DNA of 64,000 bases from Taudactylus pleione. Taxonomy: Eukaryota > Chordata > Amphibia > Anura > Myobatrachidae. Positions 1 through 10,560 of the stretch are shown in pieces. Made by a program: the position numbers and the translations under genes. Position 1 is the stretch's first letter, and every line of letters starts with the position of its first letter. The notes beneath the pieces were generated by a model, which was given only the letters and a program-made list of their open reading frames with translations, did not search any database and had not been told where the DNA came from. The DNA lies in contig JAUIMM010000534.1 of NCBI GenBank assembly GCA_031769625.1, forward strand, positions 5,730,001 to 5,794,000, in the 5' to 3' direction.

Positions 1-316
1 TGCAACAATGTTTAGGTAGGTAGTACGTGTCAAAATAACATCTACTGTACATGAAATCCAGGACCCAAGATTTCCCAGCAAAACATTGCCCAGTGCATCA
101 CACTGCCTCAGCCAGCTTGTCTTCTTCCCACAGTGCTTCCTCCTGCCATCTCTTCGACATGTAAACAACACACATACTACTGGCCATCCACATGATGTAA
201 AAGAAAACATAATGTAAAAGAAAACTTGACTCCTCAAACCAGGCCACCTGCTCCATGGTCCAGTTCTGACACTCACGTGGCTACACAGAAAGCTGTGATG
301 CACTAGGTGTTCTGAC
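1..316. other. no recognisable feature
   Basis: No coding pattern, RNA gene or bounded repeat could be recognised in this stretch. Confidence 0.4.
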
Positions 317-679
317 CAGGGGCATTTATAGAGAGGAGGGGGCCCGTGTATCGTCTCCATCATGGGCCCCCTCCTCTCCGTCCATCGGCTGGCAGTATAC
401 TTATAGACTCTGGGCACTAGAGTGCGCCCAGAGTCAATAGCGCATGTGCAGGTCACTGGGAAAATGCCCGTGGCTGGCATTTTCCCTGTACTGCGCAAAC
501 AACGGGAAAATGGCCACTGCGGCCATTTGCCACCTGTTTTTACAACACAGACACCGGCGCCAATGTGGGACTCTGGAGAGGTAAGTATAATATGGGTGAA
601 GGGTGTGCAGTACTGGCCCCCCATGGACCCAGGGGCCCATGTGCACTGCACACCCTGCATCCATTATAAATACGCCCCT
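317..679. mobile_element. miniature inverted-repeat element with internal hairpin
   Basis: The termini are imperfect inverted repeats: CAGGGGCATTTATA on the left and TATAAATACGCCCCTT on the right. Just inside the left end is a G-run/C-run hairpin (GAGGAGGGGGCCC pairing with GGGCCCCCTCCTC near 335-375). The CAGGGGC-type terminus suggests a hAT-derived miniature element, but I found no matching 8-bp TSD, so the class is uncertain. A related fragment in the opposite orientation (AGAGGGGGCCCTGG ... TTAATACGCCCCTG) lies near 53680-53745. Short ORFs here are chance products of GC-rich repeat sequence. Confidence 0.5.
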
Positions 680-699
680 TATTTTTGACACCTACCTAT

Positions 700-1065
700 A
701 ATAACCAGCATTAACTTTTTCAGCTATTTGTGCTACAGTAGCTCTCCCCACGCACATCAATAAGCCTTGTGCACCCATGACCCTGTCAACGGTTCACTGG
801 TAGTCCTTCCTTGGACCACTTTTGGTAGGTACTAGCCACTGCATACCAGGAACAACCCACAAGACCTGCCATTTTGGAGATGGTGTAACCCAGTTGTCTA
901 GCCATCACAATTTGGCCTTTGTTCTTGAAGAAAAAGCATAAGGATCTGAGAAATTTTGACAAAGTGTTCACTTGCTGCCTAATATATCCCACCCCTTGTG
1001 GTGCCATTGTAATGAGAGAATCCATGTGTTTCACTTCACCTGTCAGTGGATTTAAGTTTATGGCT
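700..1065 (-). pseudogene. Tc1/mariner-type transposase N-terminal relic
   Basis: On the minus strand an open stretch (786-1034) contains GQIVMARQLGYTISKM followed by AGLVGCSWYAVASTYQKW. This is the helix-turn-helix signature of the N-terminal DNA-binding domain of Tc1-like transposases: a Q-V-x-A-R-x-L-G-x-(S/T)-I-S-K pattern, then a recognition helix ending in Y-x-K-W-S-K-E-G. Weak similarity continues past the open stretch (LIDVRGE, compare the family's LIDARGERR) towards 720 with stops. Flanking sequence near 965-1045 (TTCACTTGCTGCCTAATATA, CACTTCACCTGTCAGTGG) fits the non-coding end of such an element. The DDE catalytic domain is absent, so this is a dead 5' fragment. The first methionine probably lies in element leader sequence, not at a real start. 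Confidence 0.6.
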
Positions 1066-1261
1066 GTCGGTGTATTTCAATAATGTAATAATTCCAAAAT
1101 GATGTTATCAGCAGATAATATACAAATGAGAAGAAGATACATAGTGACTCCGCAGGCCATACCCCACTGCGATCGTATAAGCAGTGTGACTCCGCTGTTG
1201 TCATTTGTGCAAAAAGTAATAATAAAAAAATAAGTTAAATTATTTTTTTAGGTTTATACAA

Positions 1262-1600
1262 CAAGTGTGCGCTGTCACCCAGTCTATTTGTTCACGTACA
1301 AATAAGCGCTGTCATTGCACGCAGTGTGAGCTGAGCTGCTAATTAAAAAAAAAAGTAAAATATTTTTTTTTGGACTATTGTTTGTATTATATCTGTGCGC
1401 TGTCCACCAGTTCGTTTGTTCACTTACATATAAGCGCTGTGCCCGCATGCCGTGTGAGCTGAGCTGCGAATTAAAAAAATATATATTTTCTTCTATTGTT
1501 TGTACTATATCTGCGCGCTGTCCCCAGTGCGTTTGTTCACATACATATAAAAGTGCTGACTGCATGCAGTGTGAGCTTAGCTGCAAATTTAAAAAAAGTA
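1262..1600. repeat. minisatellite, about 3 units of 118-130 bp
   Basis: The block GCGCTGTC-(CA)CCCAG-TTTGTTCAC-TACATATAA-GTGAGCT(G/T)AGCTGC-poly(A) recurs with starts near 1266, 1396 and 1514. Each unit ends in an A-rich tract. Units are about 80-85 percent alike by eye. No flanking inverted repeats were recognised. Confidence 0.75.
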
Positions 1601-2034
1601 GAAGAAAAATGTGTTACCCAGTTAGAATACGGGGGGTTAGTGTGGCCAGCAGGTTAGCCTCCTAATATTTGTTAGTATAAGATATGCTGGTTTGGAGTTA
1701 GCTGCCCTGCAGTGCAACTAATAATTTTCTTGGCTTCTCTTTCAACCCTTGTGAGGAATCCTTGGCTACTGACAATGTAATATTTTATGACCTTACATTT
1801 AAATTTCTTAATCAATCAGTTATAATGAATTGATCAATAAATCAATTCATTAATGCACCACTTTCATCCATTTGGGGTGCTTGTTATTCAATAGCATTTT
1901 CCACTTCTCTGCTTTGTTTTCTTTATAGCAGTAATAAAATAATGATTAATCAATCAATGAATTACTCAATCAATCAATCTCTCTTCCACTGCATACTTAG
2001 GCTTACCATACTATCTCTTTAACACCGGGACACT
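1601..2034. other. AT-rich non-coding stretch with AATC simple repeats
   Basis: There are two clusters of AATCAATCA-type low-complexity repeat near 1808-1850 and 1940-1980. Nothing coding was seen. Confidence 0.5.
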
Positions 2035-2442
2035 CATGGCACATCTAGAAAGTAGAGCAGTACTGCAGTTGCAGATACTGTGAGATGGCAGTTTAATATA
2101 AACTATAAGATGCTATAGAATGTTTTAATTAACCAAGAACTAGATCAGAGGCTCAAGGGCAGTACACGGAAATGGAGGTGGAGTATGTATAGGCTTACCA
2201 TACCTAGATCAGAGGCTCGAGGGCAGTACAGGGAAATGAAGGTGGAGTATCTATAGGCTTACCATACTATCCCTTTAGACTGGGACACATGAATTACACA
2301 GGTTCTGTGGCTGATTAAAACCAGGCGAAATGCAGGATTGAAGTTAGCCACAGAACCTGTATAGCATCTTGTAGTTTATATTAAACTGTCATCCTACAGT
2401 ATCTACCACTGCAGTACTGCTCTGTTTTCTAGATGTGCCATG
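2035..2442. repeat. element with ~80-bp imperfect terminal inverted repeats
   Basis: CATGGCACATCTAGAAAG at the left end is the inverse of the right end (CTAGATGTGCCATG). Similarity continues inward for about 80 bp, through the GCAGTACTGC core, the TTTAATATAAACTA/TAGTTTATATTAAA stretch and AGATGCTATA/TATAGCATCT. Between the arms a 65-70 bp segment is tandemly duplicated (CTAGATCAGAGGCTC...CTTACCATAC, near 2140-2200 and 2205-2265). This looks like a foldback or MITE-type element. The TSD was not resolved. Confidence 0.6.
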
Positions 2443-2469
2443 TTTGAAGTTGAACTACCACGTGTTTGT

Positions 2470-2776
2470 GCTGCCCACTGCTCTCTTTTAACTTAGTCAG
2501 CCAGCTAGCTTGGTGTAACCTTTGGCCTAAACTGGATGAAAACAATATTTTGAGCTGTGTGGTGGTCAAAACTGACTGGAAATTACTGAAAATGAATGAT
2601 ATTGAGGTTAATAATACTTTAGAAACAAAAACTGGCCCAAATTATGTGATTTTAGCTGTTTTTATCAATGTTTGAAAAAATACAGACCCAAAACCAAAAC
2701 ATGTGGCAAAACCAAAACCAAAACACAAAGTTAATACAGATCCAAAACTAAAATACGGGGGTCGGCACATCTCTAG
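2470..2776. mobile_element. old divergent relic of the window's hAT family (terminal segment)
   Basis: The segment aligns by eye, in order, with the copy 2 terminus at about 15725-16051. It shows a CAGCTA-C-TGGTG-AACCTTT block, then GACTGGAAAT, then ATTGAGGTTAATAATA, then TGTGATTTTAGCTGTTTTTAT, then ACAGA(T/C)CCAAAAC repeats, and ends in GGCACATCTCTAG in place of GTGCACACCCCTA. It is much more diverged than the four intact copies are from each other, and the other terminus was not found. Confidence 0.6.
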
Positions 2777-3384
2777 TATAAAACTATGTAGAGGAATAGG
2801 GAAATGACAGAAGAATTGAACTATCTAACATAGGAGTTTTGAACCAGACAAGCTCACTGAACACTTCCAACTGTGCTCACTCATAAATGTTACTTTAACG
2901 TTCCATTAGTGTGCTCTCAGAGAGGCTTCCAGCTAGTAAAACATTAACATTAGTAGTGCATAAATCACTATCATACTCTCTCCCTGCAATGTTTTCTGAG
3001 AATGATCACTCCCATGTTACAGGGAATGAACATTCCCCATTCTCTTCAGCGCAGGGTGATTTGAATGCTATGAATACTTGCACTTTTCAAGTTGGAAAGT
3101 GCAGTTATTTTAAAGTACCCATTTACTGTAACACTGTCCTTGGCCAGATGTGTGAACAATATCAGGGCCGGAATGAGGGGTGTGCGACCGGTGTCACTAC
3201 CCAGGGCTCAGGGCTTAGGGGCACTGTTACTACTCCAATGGCACCATTTTCCACCATGTTGTAGGTCTGGACTGACTCCCCACTACATGGGAAGCTGCTG
3301 GGCACGCCCCCTTAGGATGTGCCCCTCGTTCAATTTCCTGCCACAGTGCTTCCCCGGTGCTTCTTCTGTGACATCATGATGTAT
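2777..3384. other. no recognisable gene
   Basis: The ORFs here are short, overlap one another and lack recognisable motifs. A CAGGGCCGGAATGAG motif at about 3164 resembles a hAT-type miniature terminus, but no partner end with a matching TSD was found. Confidence 0.4.
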
Positions 3385-3605
3385 GTGGGGCAGCTCTCAT
3401 GGGCATGTAAGGTTTTATGGGCGTGTAAGCAGTATGTGAGGGTGGTCTAATGGGCATCTATAAATGATAAGGGGGGAGATCTGATGGATATGTAAGGTGT
3501 ATGTGGGTGAGGTGTGATGGGCATGTAGGTGACATGTAGACAGGTTTTATGGGCATGTAAGTGGTGTGTGAGGGAGGTCTGATCGGCATCTATGGGGCAT
3601 GGAAG
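3385..3605. repeat. degenerate GT-rich tandem repeat, about 45-55 bp units
   Basis: Variants of ATGGGCATGTAAG-GTATGTGAGGG-GGTCTGATGGGCAT recur four to five times. The units are diverged and unevenly spaced. Confidence 0.6.
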
Positions 3606-4465
3606 TCATTTTTGGCCACAATATTGAACTAAACCGGGTTTATATGAGAATACTGTATTAACTGTGACAGATATAGTAGATACACATATATGTGTTATTT
3701 TCTGATTTTATTATTGCTATACAGTATATAAATGATGAAATCTGGAAATGTTTGTTCTTGCTACTTTCCCAGTCTTTAGGTCAGTAACATTGTTTGCACT
3801 TTAAAACAATAGCTTGAGAAGCTGGAATCATGGGAGGATCCAATACTGGCCTGAGACAACATAAAGTGGAGGAGAGAGGGGAAATGAGGGGCCCCTTGTT
3901 TCATTTGTACTTGGCCCCACAATTTCTGATGGCAGCCCTGGAGGTGATCATCTGCCTGGTGAGACTAGAATTAATGTTTTCAGACTTGAACATTTTGGCG
4001 CTGATGCAGAGCACGATCTATATTCCAATGCTTCATGGCAGGTGCAAATACACAGAAATGATACTCACTGGCTGATTGCAAATGCACGGCTAATGCTGAT
4101 AGGTGCGTTATTCCTTGCTCATGCACATATTAAGTTTTTGTGTGCATGTTTTGGCAAATTTGCATATGGAGATATCTATATGCTGCATTATAGAGTTATA
4201 TTGAAGCTTATTAGAGAATGTGTATTAAGCAAGCTAAACATATGGGTTTCATTGTGTGACCTATACCTAACAAAACATGGTATATGCTACTGGTGCCAAC
4301 CTGCTTGCATTTTGTGATAGCTGTGCTTTTGGCTTTTTCAGTGTTCGCATTTTACACCAAATCAGACTCATTCATTTTATTTCATGTTCGCTATTGTGGT
4401 AGGATTCTGTAGGTTTATGACCAATTCCTGTTACTAGGAAGGAAAGGTATAAATATTCAAAATAT
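3606..4465. other. no recognisable gene
   Basis: This is AT-rich sequence up to the target-site duplication of hAT copy 1. ORFs of 80-90 codons lack recognisable motifs and overlap each other. Confidence 0.4.
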
Positions 4466-5106
4466 ATTTCACCTAGGGGTGTGCACCGGCCACTTTTCGT
4501 GTTTTGTGTTTTGGTTTTGGATCTGGATCTTTCTTCGTGTTTTGGATCTGGATTGGTTTTGCCAAAACCACCCTTCCGTGTTTTGGGTTCTGGGTTTTGT
4601 GTTTTGGATCTGTATTTTTTTGAAAAAAAGCATAAAAACAGCTAAAATCACAGAAATTGTAGGTTTTTCTGCTCCTATACTATTATTAACCTCAATAACC
4701 TTAATTTCCACTCATTTCCAGTCTATTCTGAATACCTCACACCTCACAATAGTGTTTTTATGTCCAAAAGGTTGCACCGAGGTAGCTGGATGACTATGCT
4801 AAGCGACACGAGTGGGCGGCACAAACACGTGACCCATCTAGGCGTGAAACTGCAGTGGCAGACAGGATGGCATTGAAAAACTAGGCCCCAAACTGTACAT
4901 AATGCAAAGAAAAAAAAGAGGTGCAAGATGGAATTGTCCTTGGGCCCTCCCACCCACCCTTATGTTGTATAAACAGGACATGCACACTTTAACAAACCAA
5001 TCATTTCAGCGCCAGGGTCTGCCACACAACTGTGGCTGAAATGATTGGTTCGTTTGGGCCCCCACAAAACAAGCTGGCAATTAATCTGTCCCTGCACAAA
5101 CTGGCT

Positions 5107-5499
5107 CTACGGAGGCAAGATGTCATCCTCATCCTCCTCATCCACCGATTCCTCACCCTCTTCAGTGTGTACATCCTCATCCTCACAGAGTATTAATTCG
5201 TCCCTGCTGGAACCACAGGTCCCTCTGTACGTTCTGGAGGCTGGTCTCCCTGGAAGAGTTGATAATTCATTTTATGAACATCATCTTCTCCACATTTTGT
5301 GGAAGCAACCTCCTACGCCTTTCGCTGACAAGGTTCCCGGCTGCACTAAACACTCTTTCGGAGTACACACTGGAGGGGGGGCAACTCAGGTAAAATAGAG
5401 CCAGTTTGTACAGGGACCTCCAAATTGCTTCTTTTTCCTGCCAGTACAGGTACGGACTGTCTGACATGCCTACTTGGATGCTGTCACCAATATAATCCT
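5107..5499 (-). pseudogene. transposase C-terminal fragment (hAT dimerisation region), copy 1
   Basis: On the minus strand this encodes the end of the hAT transposase from DYIGDSIQVG onward. It includes the C-terminal dimerisation segment with YKLALFYLSC and the SERVFSAAGN motif, whose glutamate is the third catalytic residue. Relative to the intact protein of copy 3 a one-base loss after MMFI changes the frame: the stop follows MMFIK and the acidic tail is out of frame. Copies 2 and 4 share this lesion. Upstream it is joined directly to a unit of array A, so the apparent start codon at 5563 lies in minisatellite sequence. It has no independent function that I can infer. Confidence 0.85.
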
Positions 5500-7033
5500 T
5501 TAACAGACAGACGCACGCTTGTCGCTGCTGCTTTGAGGATTCAAGTGCGGCTACAGCCCACACAATTCACAAAGACAGAAAAAAAAAAAAGAATATTTTT
5601 ATTGTTTGTGGAGCACACTTTGAGGGTTACACCACCCTTTAACAGACAGACGCACGCTTGTCGCTGCTGCTTTGAGGATGCAAGTGCGGCTACAGCCCAC
5701 ACAATTCACAAAGACAGAAAAAAGAAGAAGAATATTTTTATTGTTTGTGTAGCACACTTTGAGGGTGTCACCACCCTTTAACAGACAGACGCACGCTTGT
5801 CGCTGCTGCTTTGAGGATGCAAGTGCGGCTACATCGCACACAAGTCACAAACACATAAAAAAAATAGTTTTTTATTTTTTGGAGCACTTTCAGAGTTACA
5901 CCACCCTTTAACAGACAGACGCACGCTTGTCGCTGCTGCTTTAAGGATGCAGGTGCGGCTACAGCCCACACATTTCACAAAGACCGAAAAAAAAAGAACA
6001 ATATTTTAATTGTTTGTGTAGAACACTTTGAGGGTGTCACCACCCTTTAACAGACAGACGCACGCTTGTCGCTGCTGCTTTAAGGATGCAGGTGCGGCTA
6101 CAGCCCACACAATTCACAAAGACAGAAAAAAGAAGAAGAATATTTTTATTGTTTGTGTAGCACACTTTGAGGGTGTCACCACCCTTTAACAGACAGACGC
6201 ACGCTTGTCGCTGCTGCTTTGAGGATGCAAGTGCGGCTACATCGCACACAAGTCACAAACACATTAAAAAAATTGTTTTTTATTTTTTGGAGCACTTTGA
6301 GAGTTACACCACCCTTTAACAGACAGACGCACGCTTGTCGCTGCTGCTTTAAGGATGCAGGTGCGGCTACAGCCCACACATTTCACAAAGACAGAAAAAA
6401 GAAGAAGAATATTTTTATTGTTTGTGTAGCACACTTTGAGGGTGTCACCACCCTTTAACAGACAGACGCACGCTTGTCGCTGCTGCTTTGAGGATGCAAG
6501 TGTGGCTACATCGCACACAAGTCACAAACACATTAAAAAATAGTTTTTGATTTTTTGGAGCACTTTGAGAGTTACAACACCCTTTAACAGACAGACGCAC
6601 GCTTGTCGCTGCTGCTTTGAGGATGCAAGTGTGGCTACATCGCACACAAGTCACAAACACATTAAAAAATAGTTTTTGATTTTTTGGAGCACTTTGAGAG
6701 TTACAACACCCTTTAACAGACAGACGCACGCTTGTCGCTGCTGCTTTGAGGATGCAGGTGCGGCTACAGCCCACACATTTCACAAAGACAGAAAAAAAAG
6801 AAGAATATTTTTATTGTTTGTGGAGCGCACTTTGAGGGTTACACCACCCTTTAACAGACAGACGCACGCTTGTCGCTGCTGCTTTAAGGATGCAGGTGCG
6901 GCTACAGCCCACACATTTCACAAAGACAGAAAAAAAAGAAGAATATTTTTATTGTTTGTGTAGCACACTTTGAGGGTGTCACCACCCTTTAACAGACAGA
7001 CGCACGCTTGTCGCTGCTGCTTTGAGGATGCAG
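5500..7033. repeat. array A minisatellite in copy 1, ~12 units of 129-139 bp
   Basis: The AACAGACAG landmark occurs at 5502, 5641, 5780, 5910, 6049, 6188, 6318, 6457, 6586, 6715, 6853 and 6991. Units fall into two length classes, 138-139 bp (with GAAGAAGAATATTTTTATTG-type spacers) and 129-130 bp (with AGTTTTTTATTTTTTGGAGC-type spacers). The array replaces the deleted catalytic core of the transposase gene. Repeated ORFs containing KQQRQACVCLLKG are by-products of the repeat. Confidence 0.93.
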
Positions 7034-7363
7034 GTGGAATCTAGACGGGATTTGGAACCGAGGACACACTACCTCCATCAATTGTCTAAATCCCACTGCA
7101 CTAATGGCGGATACCGGACGCACGTCTAACACCAACATAGCAGTCAAGGCCTCAGTTATACGTTTTGCTTCAGGATGACTGCTGTCGTACTTCATCCTCA
7201 TCGCTAGGGACTGTTGGAGGGTCAATTGTTTAGTAAAAGTAGTGATGTTCCTACTTCCTCTCTGGGATGATGAACAACTCCCAGTAGCAGCAACAGCACT
7301 AGGAGGAAGTGGTTCTTGATCTTTCCCTATTTTATTTTTATCAGAGAAAGTTTGGTCCTCCAT
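7034..7363 (-). pseudogene. transposase N-terminal fragment with internal deletion, copy 1
   Basis: It starts at the same ATG as the intact transposase (MEDQTFSDKNKI). After PPSA it jumps to the segment equivalent to residues about 386-468 of the copy 3 protein (SSSQRGSRN...FQIPSRFH), so residues about 24-385 are lost. The loss includes the nuclear-localisation-like basic stretch and the BED zinc finger. The fragment then runs into array A and stops in the repeat (HPQSSSDKRASVC). No DNA-binding or catalytic residue remains, so it is presumably a non-functional remnant. Confidence 0.85.
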
Positions 7364-7388
7364 TTATGTTATATTGATATATAATATA

Positions 7389-8391
7389 CGTGCGGCTAAA
7401 GCGCACACAAACACAGAAAATATTTTTTTATTTTTGCTGGAGAGTAGTGCACTTTGTGGGTTACACCACCCTTTAAGAAATGAGCCAGCCGGCTCTTTAC
7501 TTATGGGACACAGGCGCACGCTTGGCGCTGCTCCTTTGTTGATGCACGTGCAGCCACAGTGCACACAAGTCACAAACACAGAAAATATATATTTTTTTGG
7601 TTTGGAGTGTACTTTGGGGGTTACAGAACCCTTTAACGGTCAAGCCAGCCGGCCCTTTACTTATGACACAGGCGCACGCTTGGCACTACTTTGTTGATGC
7701 ACGTGCGGCTACTGCGCACACAATTCACAAACACAGAAAATAATTTTTTTTTTGGTTTGGACTGGAGTGTACTTTCGGGGGTTACAGCACCCTTTAACGG
7801 TCAAGCCAGCCGGCCCTTTACTTATGACACAGGCGCACGCTTGGCACTACTTTGTTGATGCACGTGCGGCTACTGCGCACACAATTCACAAACACAGAAA
7901 ATTATTTTTTTTTTGGTTTGGACTGGAGTGTACATTCGGGGGTTACAGCACCCTTTAACGGTCAAGCCAGCCAGCCCTTTACTTATGACACAGGCGCACG
8001 CTTGGCACTACTTTGTTGATGCACGTGCGGCTACTGCGCACACAATTCACAAACACAGAAAATAATTTTTTTTTTGGTTTGGACTGGAGTGTACTTTGGG
8101 GGTTACAGCACCCTTTAACGGTCAAGCCAGCCGGCCCTTTACTTATGACACAGGCGCACGCTTGGCACTACTTTGTTGATGCACGTGCGGCTACTGCGCA
8201 CACAATTCACAAACACAGAAAATAATTTTTTTTTTGGTTTGGACTGGAGTGTACTTTCGGGGGTTACAGCACCCTTAACGGTCAAGCCAGCCGGCCCTTT
8301 ACTTATGACACAGGCGCACGCTTGGCACTACTTTGTTGATGCACGTGCGGCTACTGCGCACACAATTCACAAACACAGAAAATATATTATT
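7389..8391. repeat. array B minisatellite in copy 1, ~6 units of about 160 bp
   Basis: The landmark GTGCGGCTACTGCGCACAC occurs at 7703, 7864, 8025, 8185 and 8345, a period of 160-161. Two diverged units start near 7389 and 7548 at the transposase-proximal edge. The last unit is truncated near 8391. The array lies between the promoter and the transposase start codon. Confidence 0.93.
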
Positions 8392-8699
8392 TTTTTAGCA
8401 CTTGGGGGGAGCACCCCTGATGGACAGAGCACCCCCTGGACAACACTACAGCACCCCTTTAGGACTGGGACACTGCACAGGAGTGGACACAGCCCCTATG
8501 GAGAACTGACTGCACAACACAGTCCAGCCAGCCCCTATGGACTTTGAAGTAGTGGACACAGCCCCTATTAACAACAGCAGCACAGCACAACACAGCCAGC
8601 CCCTATGAACTTTGAAGTAGTGGACAACAGCAGCACTACACTACACTACACTACACAGCCCTAACTCCCACCCTCCCTCTTCACTGTCCACAGCCGAGT

Positions 8700-8760
8700 G
8701 AGAAAATGGCGCCGACGCGGGTACCTTATATAGGATCCAAAACCCGCGAGACTCGGAAGG
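8700..8760 (-). promoter_or_regulatory. putative transposase promoter with TATA box, copy 1
   Basis: On the minus strand CCTATATAAGG (8724-8734) is a good TATA box. It is followed by a GC-rich segment with CGTCGGCGCCATTTTCTC, which resembles an initiator or YY1-type CCATTTT context. It lies about 165 bp from the element terminus and is conserved in all four copies. Confidence 0.55.
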
Positions 8761-8986
8761 CGGGATGATGACGTTTTGCCTCGATTTCAGATCCGAGTCA
8801 GGCGGGTAAAGTCGAGCCTGATTCGGATCGGACTCCGATCGGGGGGGCTCGGTGGGGTTCGGATTTCAGAGATCCGAACCCGCTCACCCCTAATTTCACC
8901 ACATGTTGAAAAGAGAAGTAATTTCAAAGTTACTTATTGCACAAGGAATGAGGAAATGTTGTATAAAGCAAAAAAATTGGTTAAAT

Positions 8987-9062
8987 TATGATCTAACTCT
9001 CTTATGATCTAGCTCTCTTATGATCTAACCCTCTTATGATCTAACTCTCTTATGATCTAAAA
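8987..9062. repeat. 16-bp tandem repeat, ~5 units
   Basis: TATGATCTAACTCTCT repeats five times with single-base variants, directly next to the Helitron start. Confidence 0.85.
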
Positions 9063-9183
9063 TCTACTATATATATAAAATAAATAGTTTGTTTGATTGT
9101 TTATTGCCAAATATCTTCCACAGCTCTCAAGGTAAAGCTCCCAAATCTTACCTAGTTATTTAATATAAAAAAGTAAGCTATTA

Positions 9184-9656
9184 AGGCCTGATGCTGAATG
9201 CAGATTCCCATTGTTTGGGAATCAGAGCAGGCGCCAGACCCGTTCTGCACATGTGCACAACGGATCTGCGAGTCCGCTTGCAAACTGGCAGCAGACTGTC
9301 AGTGATTGACAGTCTGCTGCCATTTGGGGGCGGGAAGGGGGCGGCGACAGCCTCCATTACCAGAAACGGAGGCGTGTTGTCGCTGTTGGGGGGCAGGAAA
9401 TAGGCCAGGATCTCTGTTTGGTGACGGAGATTTCCTGGCCTCTTCCTCTAAACTGCGGTGGCTGATTGCGGGACCCTAGGGGTCACAGCAGCCGGCCGAT
9501 GGTATGCAGATTAACCGATGCATTTAACAACGCAGCTCGGTTAAGTAATGCACAAGGGGCATGATGTCTCCTGTGCATTACCATTTCTGCAAGAATCGCA
9601 TTTGCGAAGCTGCCTGAGTGCAGCTTTGTCATTATGATCCTTACAGAATCAGGCCC
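9184..9656. mobile_element. Harbinger-like MITE nested in the Helitron
   Basis: The termini are AGGCCTGATGC and CAGAATCAGGCC(C), flanked by a TTA duplication (9181-9183 and 9657-9659). Inside is a hairpin (GGCAGCAGACTGTCAGTG pairing with TTGACAGTCTGCTGCC, about 9280-9322). It is one of several GGGCCTGATTCAG-ended elements in the window. Confidence 0.65.
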
Positions 9657-10004
9657 TTAGACCACATAGCGACAACGCCACAAAGTGTCAGAGTGCCAAA
9701 TATTATATACAAAAATGTATTGGTCTGTTTGTTTGACTGTCCAGTTATGCATTCGGACACCCCTACATTGATTGGGAAGAAACCAATGAGAGGTGTCCAG
9801 TTGGATCCTGGCCAGGTTGTAGGGGGGGGGGGGGGGGCCCTAGATTGCACACAAAAGGACAATGTGAGGTGCTACTTGCTGAGACTTGTAGTGCTGCAAG
9901 CAAAAAAAAAGGACAGATGCAAGTGCACACTCTAACTATGCTGAACCTAATAATAATATTGCTAAATTGCATCCAAGAGGTTCTTATTATTATTAGTATA
10001 ATAA

Positions 10005-10560
10005 TGGCCAGGTTGTAGGGGGGTTAGGGTCCCAGTCGGACCTCCTGTGTACGCTAGGCAGAACTTTGACCTGTTCTGAGCCTTCCACTGGATGGATTTG
10101 GACAATAACTTTCAAGAATGGTAAAATTGGAACCCAGAAGACATACTAGGGGGTTGAGGTCCTGGTAAGACCTCCCGTTGGTGTACGCTGGGCAGAACTT
10201 TGGCCTGGGGATGCTGGGCAGAACTTTGATCTAGGGAGCCTGTTCTGGGCCATCCACTTGATGGATTTGGATGAAAACTTCACTGAATGGTAACAGTGGA
10301 TCCCATAAGACATACTAGGGGGTTGAGGTTCCAGTCGGACCTGCAGTTGGTATATGCTTGGCAGAACTTTGACCTGGGGAGCCTGTTCTCGGCTTTTCAC
10401 TGGATGGATTTGGATGAAAACTTCACAAAGGGGTGGCAATTGGTCTGGAATGCCTAATGAAGTGGTTGGGGTCCCGGTTGGACCTCACGGCGGATTGCAC
10501 CGGGCAGAACTTTGACCCTGGGAGCTTGTTCTGGGCCTTCTGCTGGATGGATTTGGAAGA
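10005..10560. repeat. minisatellite, ~120-150 bp units, about 4 copies
   Basis: The unit contains GGGGT(T/C)-GG(A/G)CCTCC-GGCAGAACTTTGACCT-GAGCCTGTTCT-CACTGGATGGATTTGGA. It recurs near 10020, 10148, 10318 and 10465, with a partial duplicate at about 10207. It lies in the 3' half of the candidate Helitron. Confidence 0.8.

Larger units (their letters stand above)
4474..8892 (-). mobile_element. hAT copy 1: non-autonomous element, 4419 bp, perfect 8-bp TSD
   Basis: The element begins TAGGGGTGTGCACCGG and ends CCGCTCACCCCTA. The duplicated target is ATTTCACC, at 4466-4473 and again at 8893-8900. Reading on the minus strand the order is promoter end (right), array B minisatellite, transposase N-terminal fragment, array A minisatellite, transposase C-terminal fragment, then the left terminus with repeated GTGTTTTGG motifs. 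Both termini and subterminal regions are kept, so it should be mobilisable in trans by a related transposase such as that of copy 3. It carries the same two internal deletions as copies 2 and 4. Confidence 0.93.

Noticed and set aside
3164..3943. hAT-type miniature element with CAGGGCCGG and GCAGCCCTG ends
   Set aside because: The termini match only weakly and the flanks do not duplicate (left flank ends ACAATAT, right begins GAGGTGAT).
5500..7033. Series of ORFs encoding repeated KQQRQACVCLLKG / TCILKAAATSVRLS peptides
   Set aside because: They are translations of the array A minisatellite in different frames. Unit lengths of 129, 130 and 139 are not all multiples of three, and no consistent frame persists.
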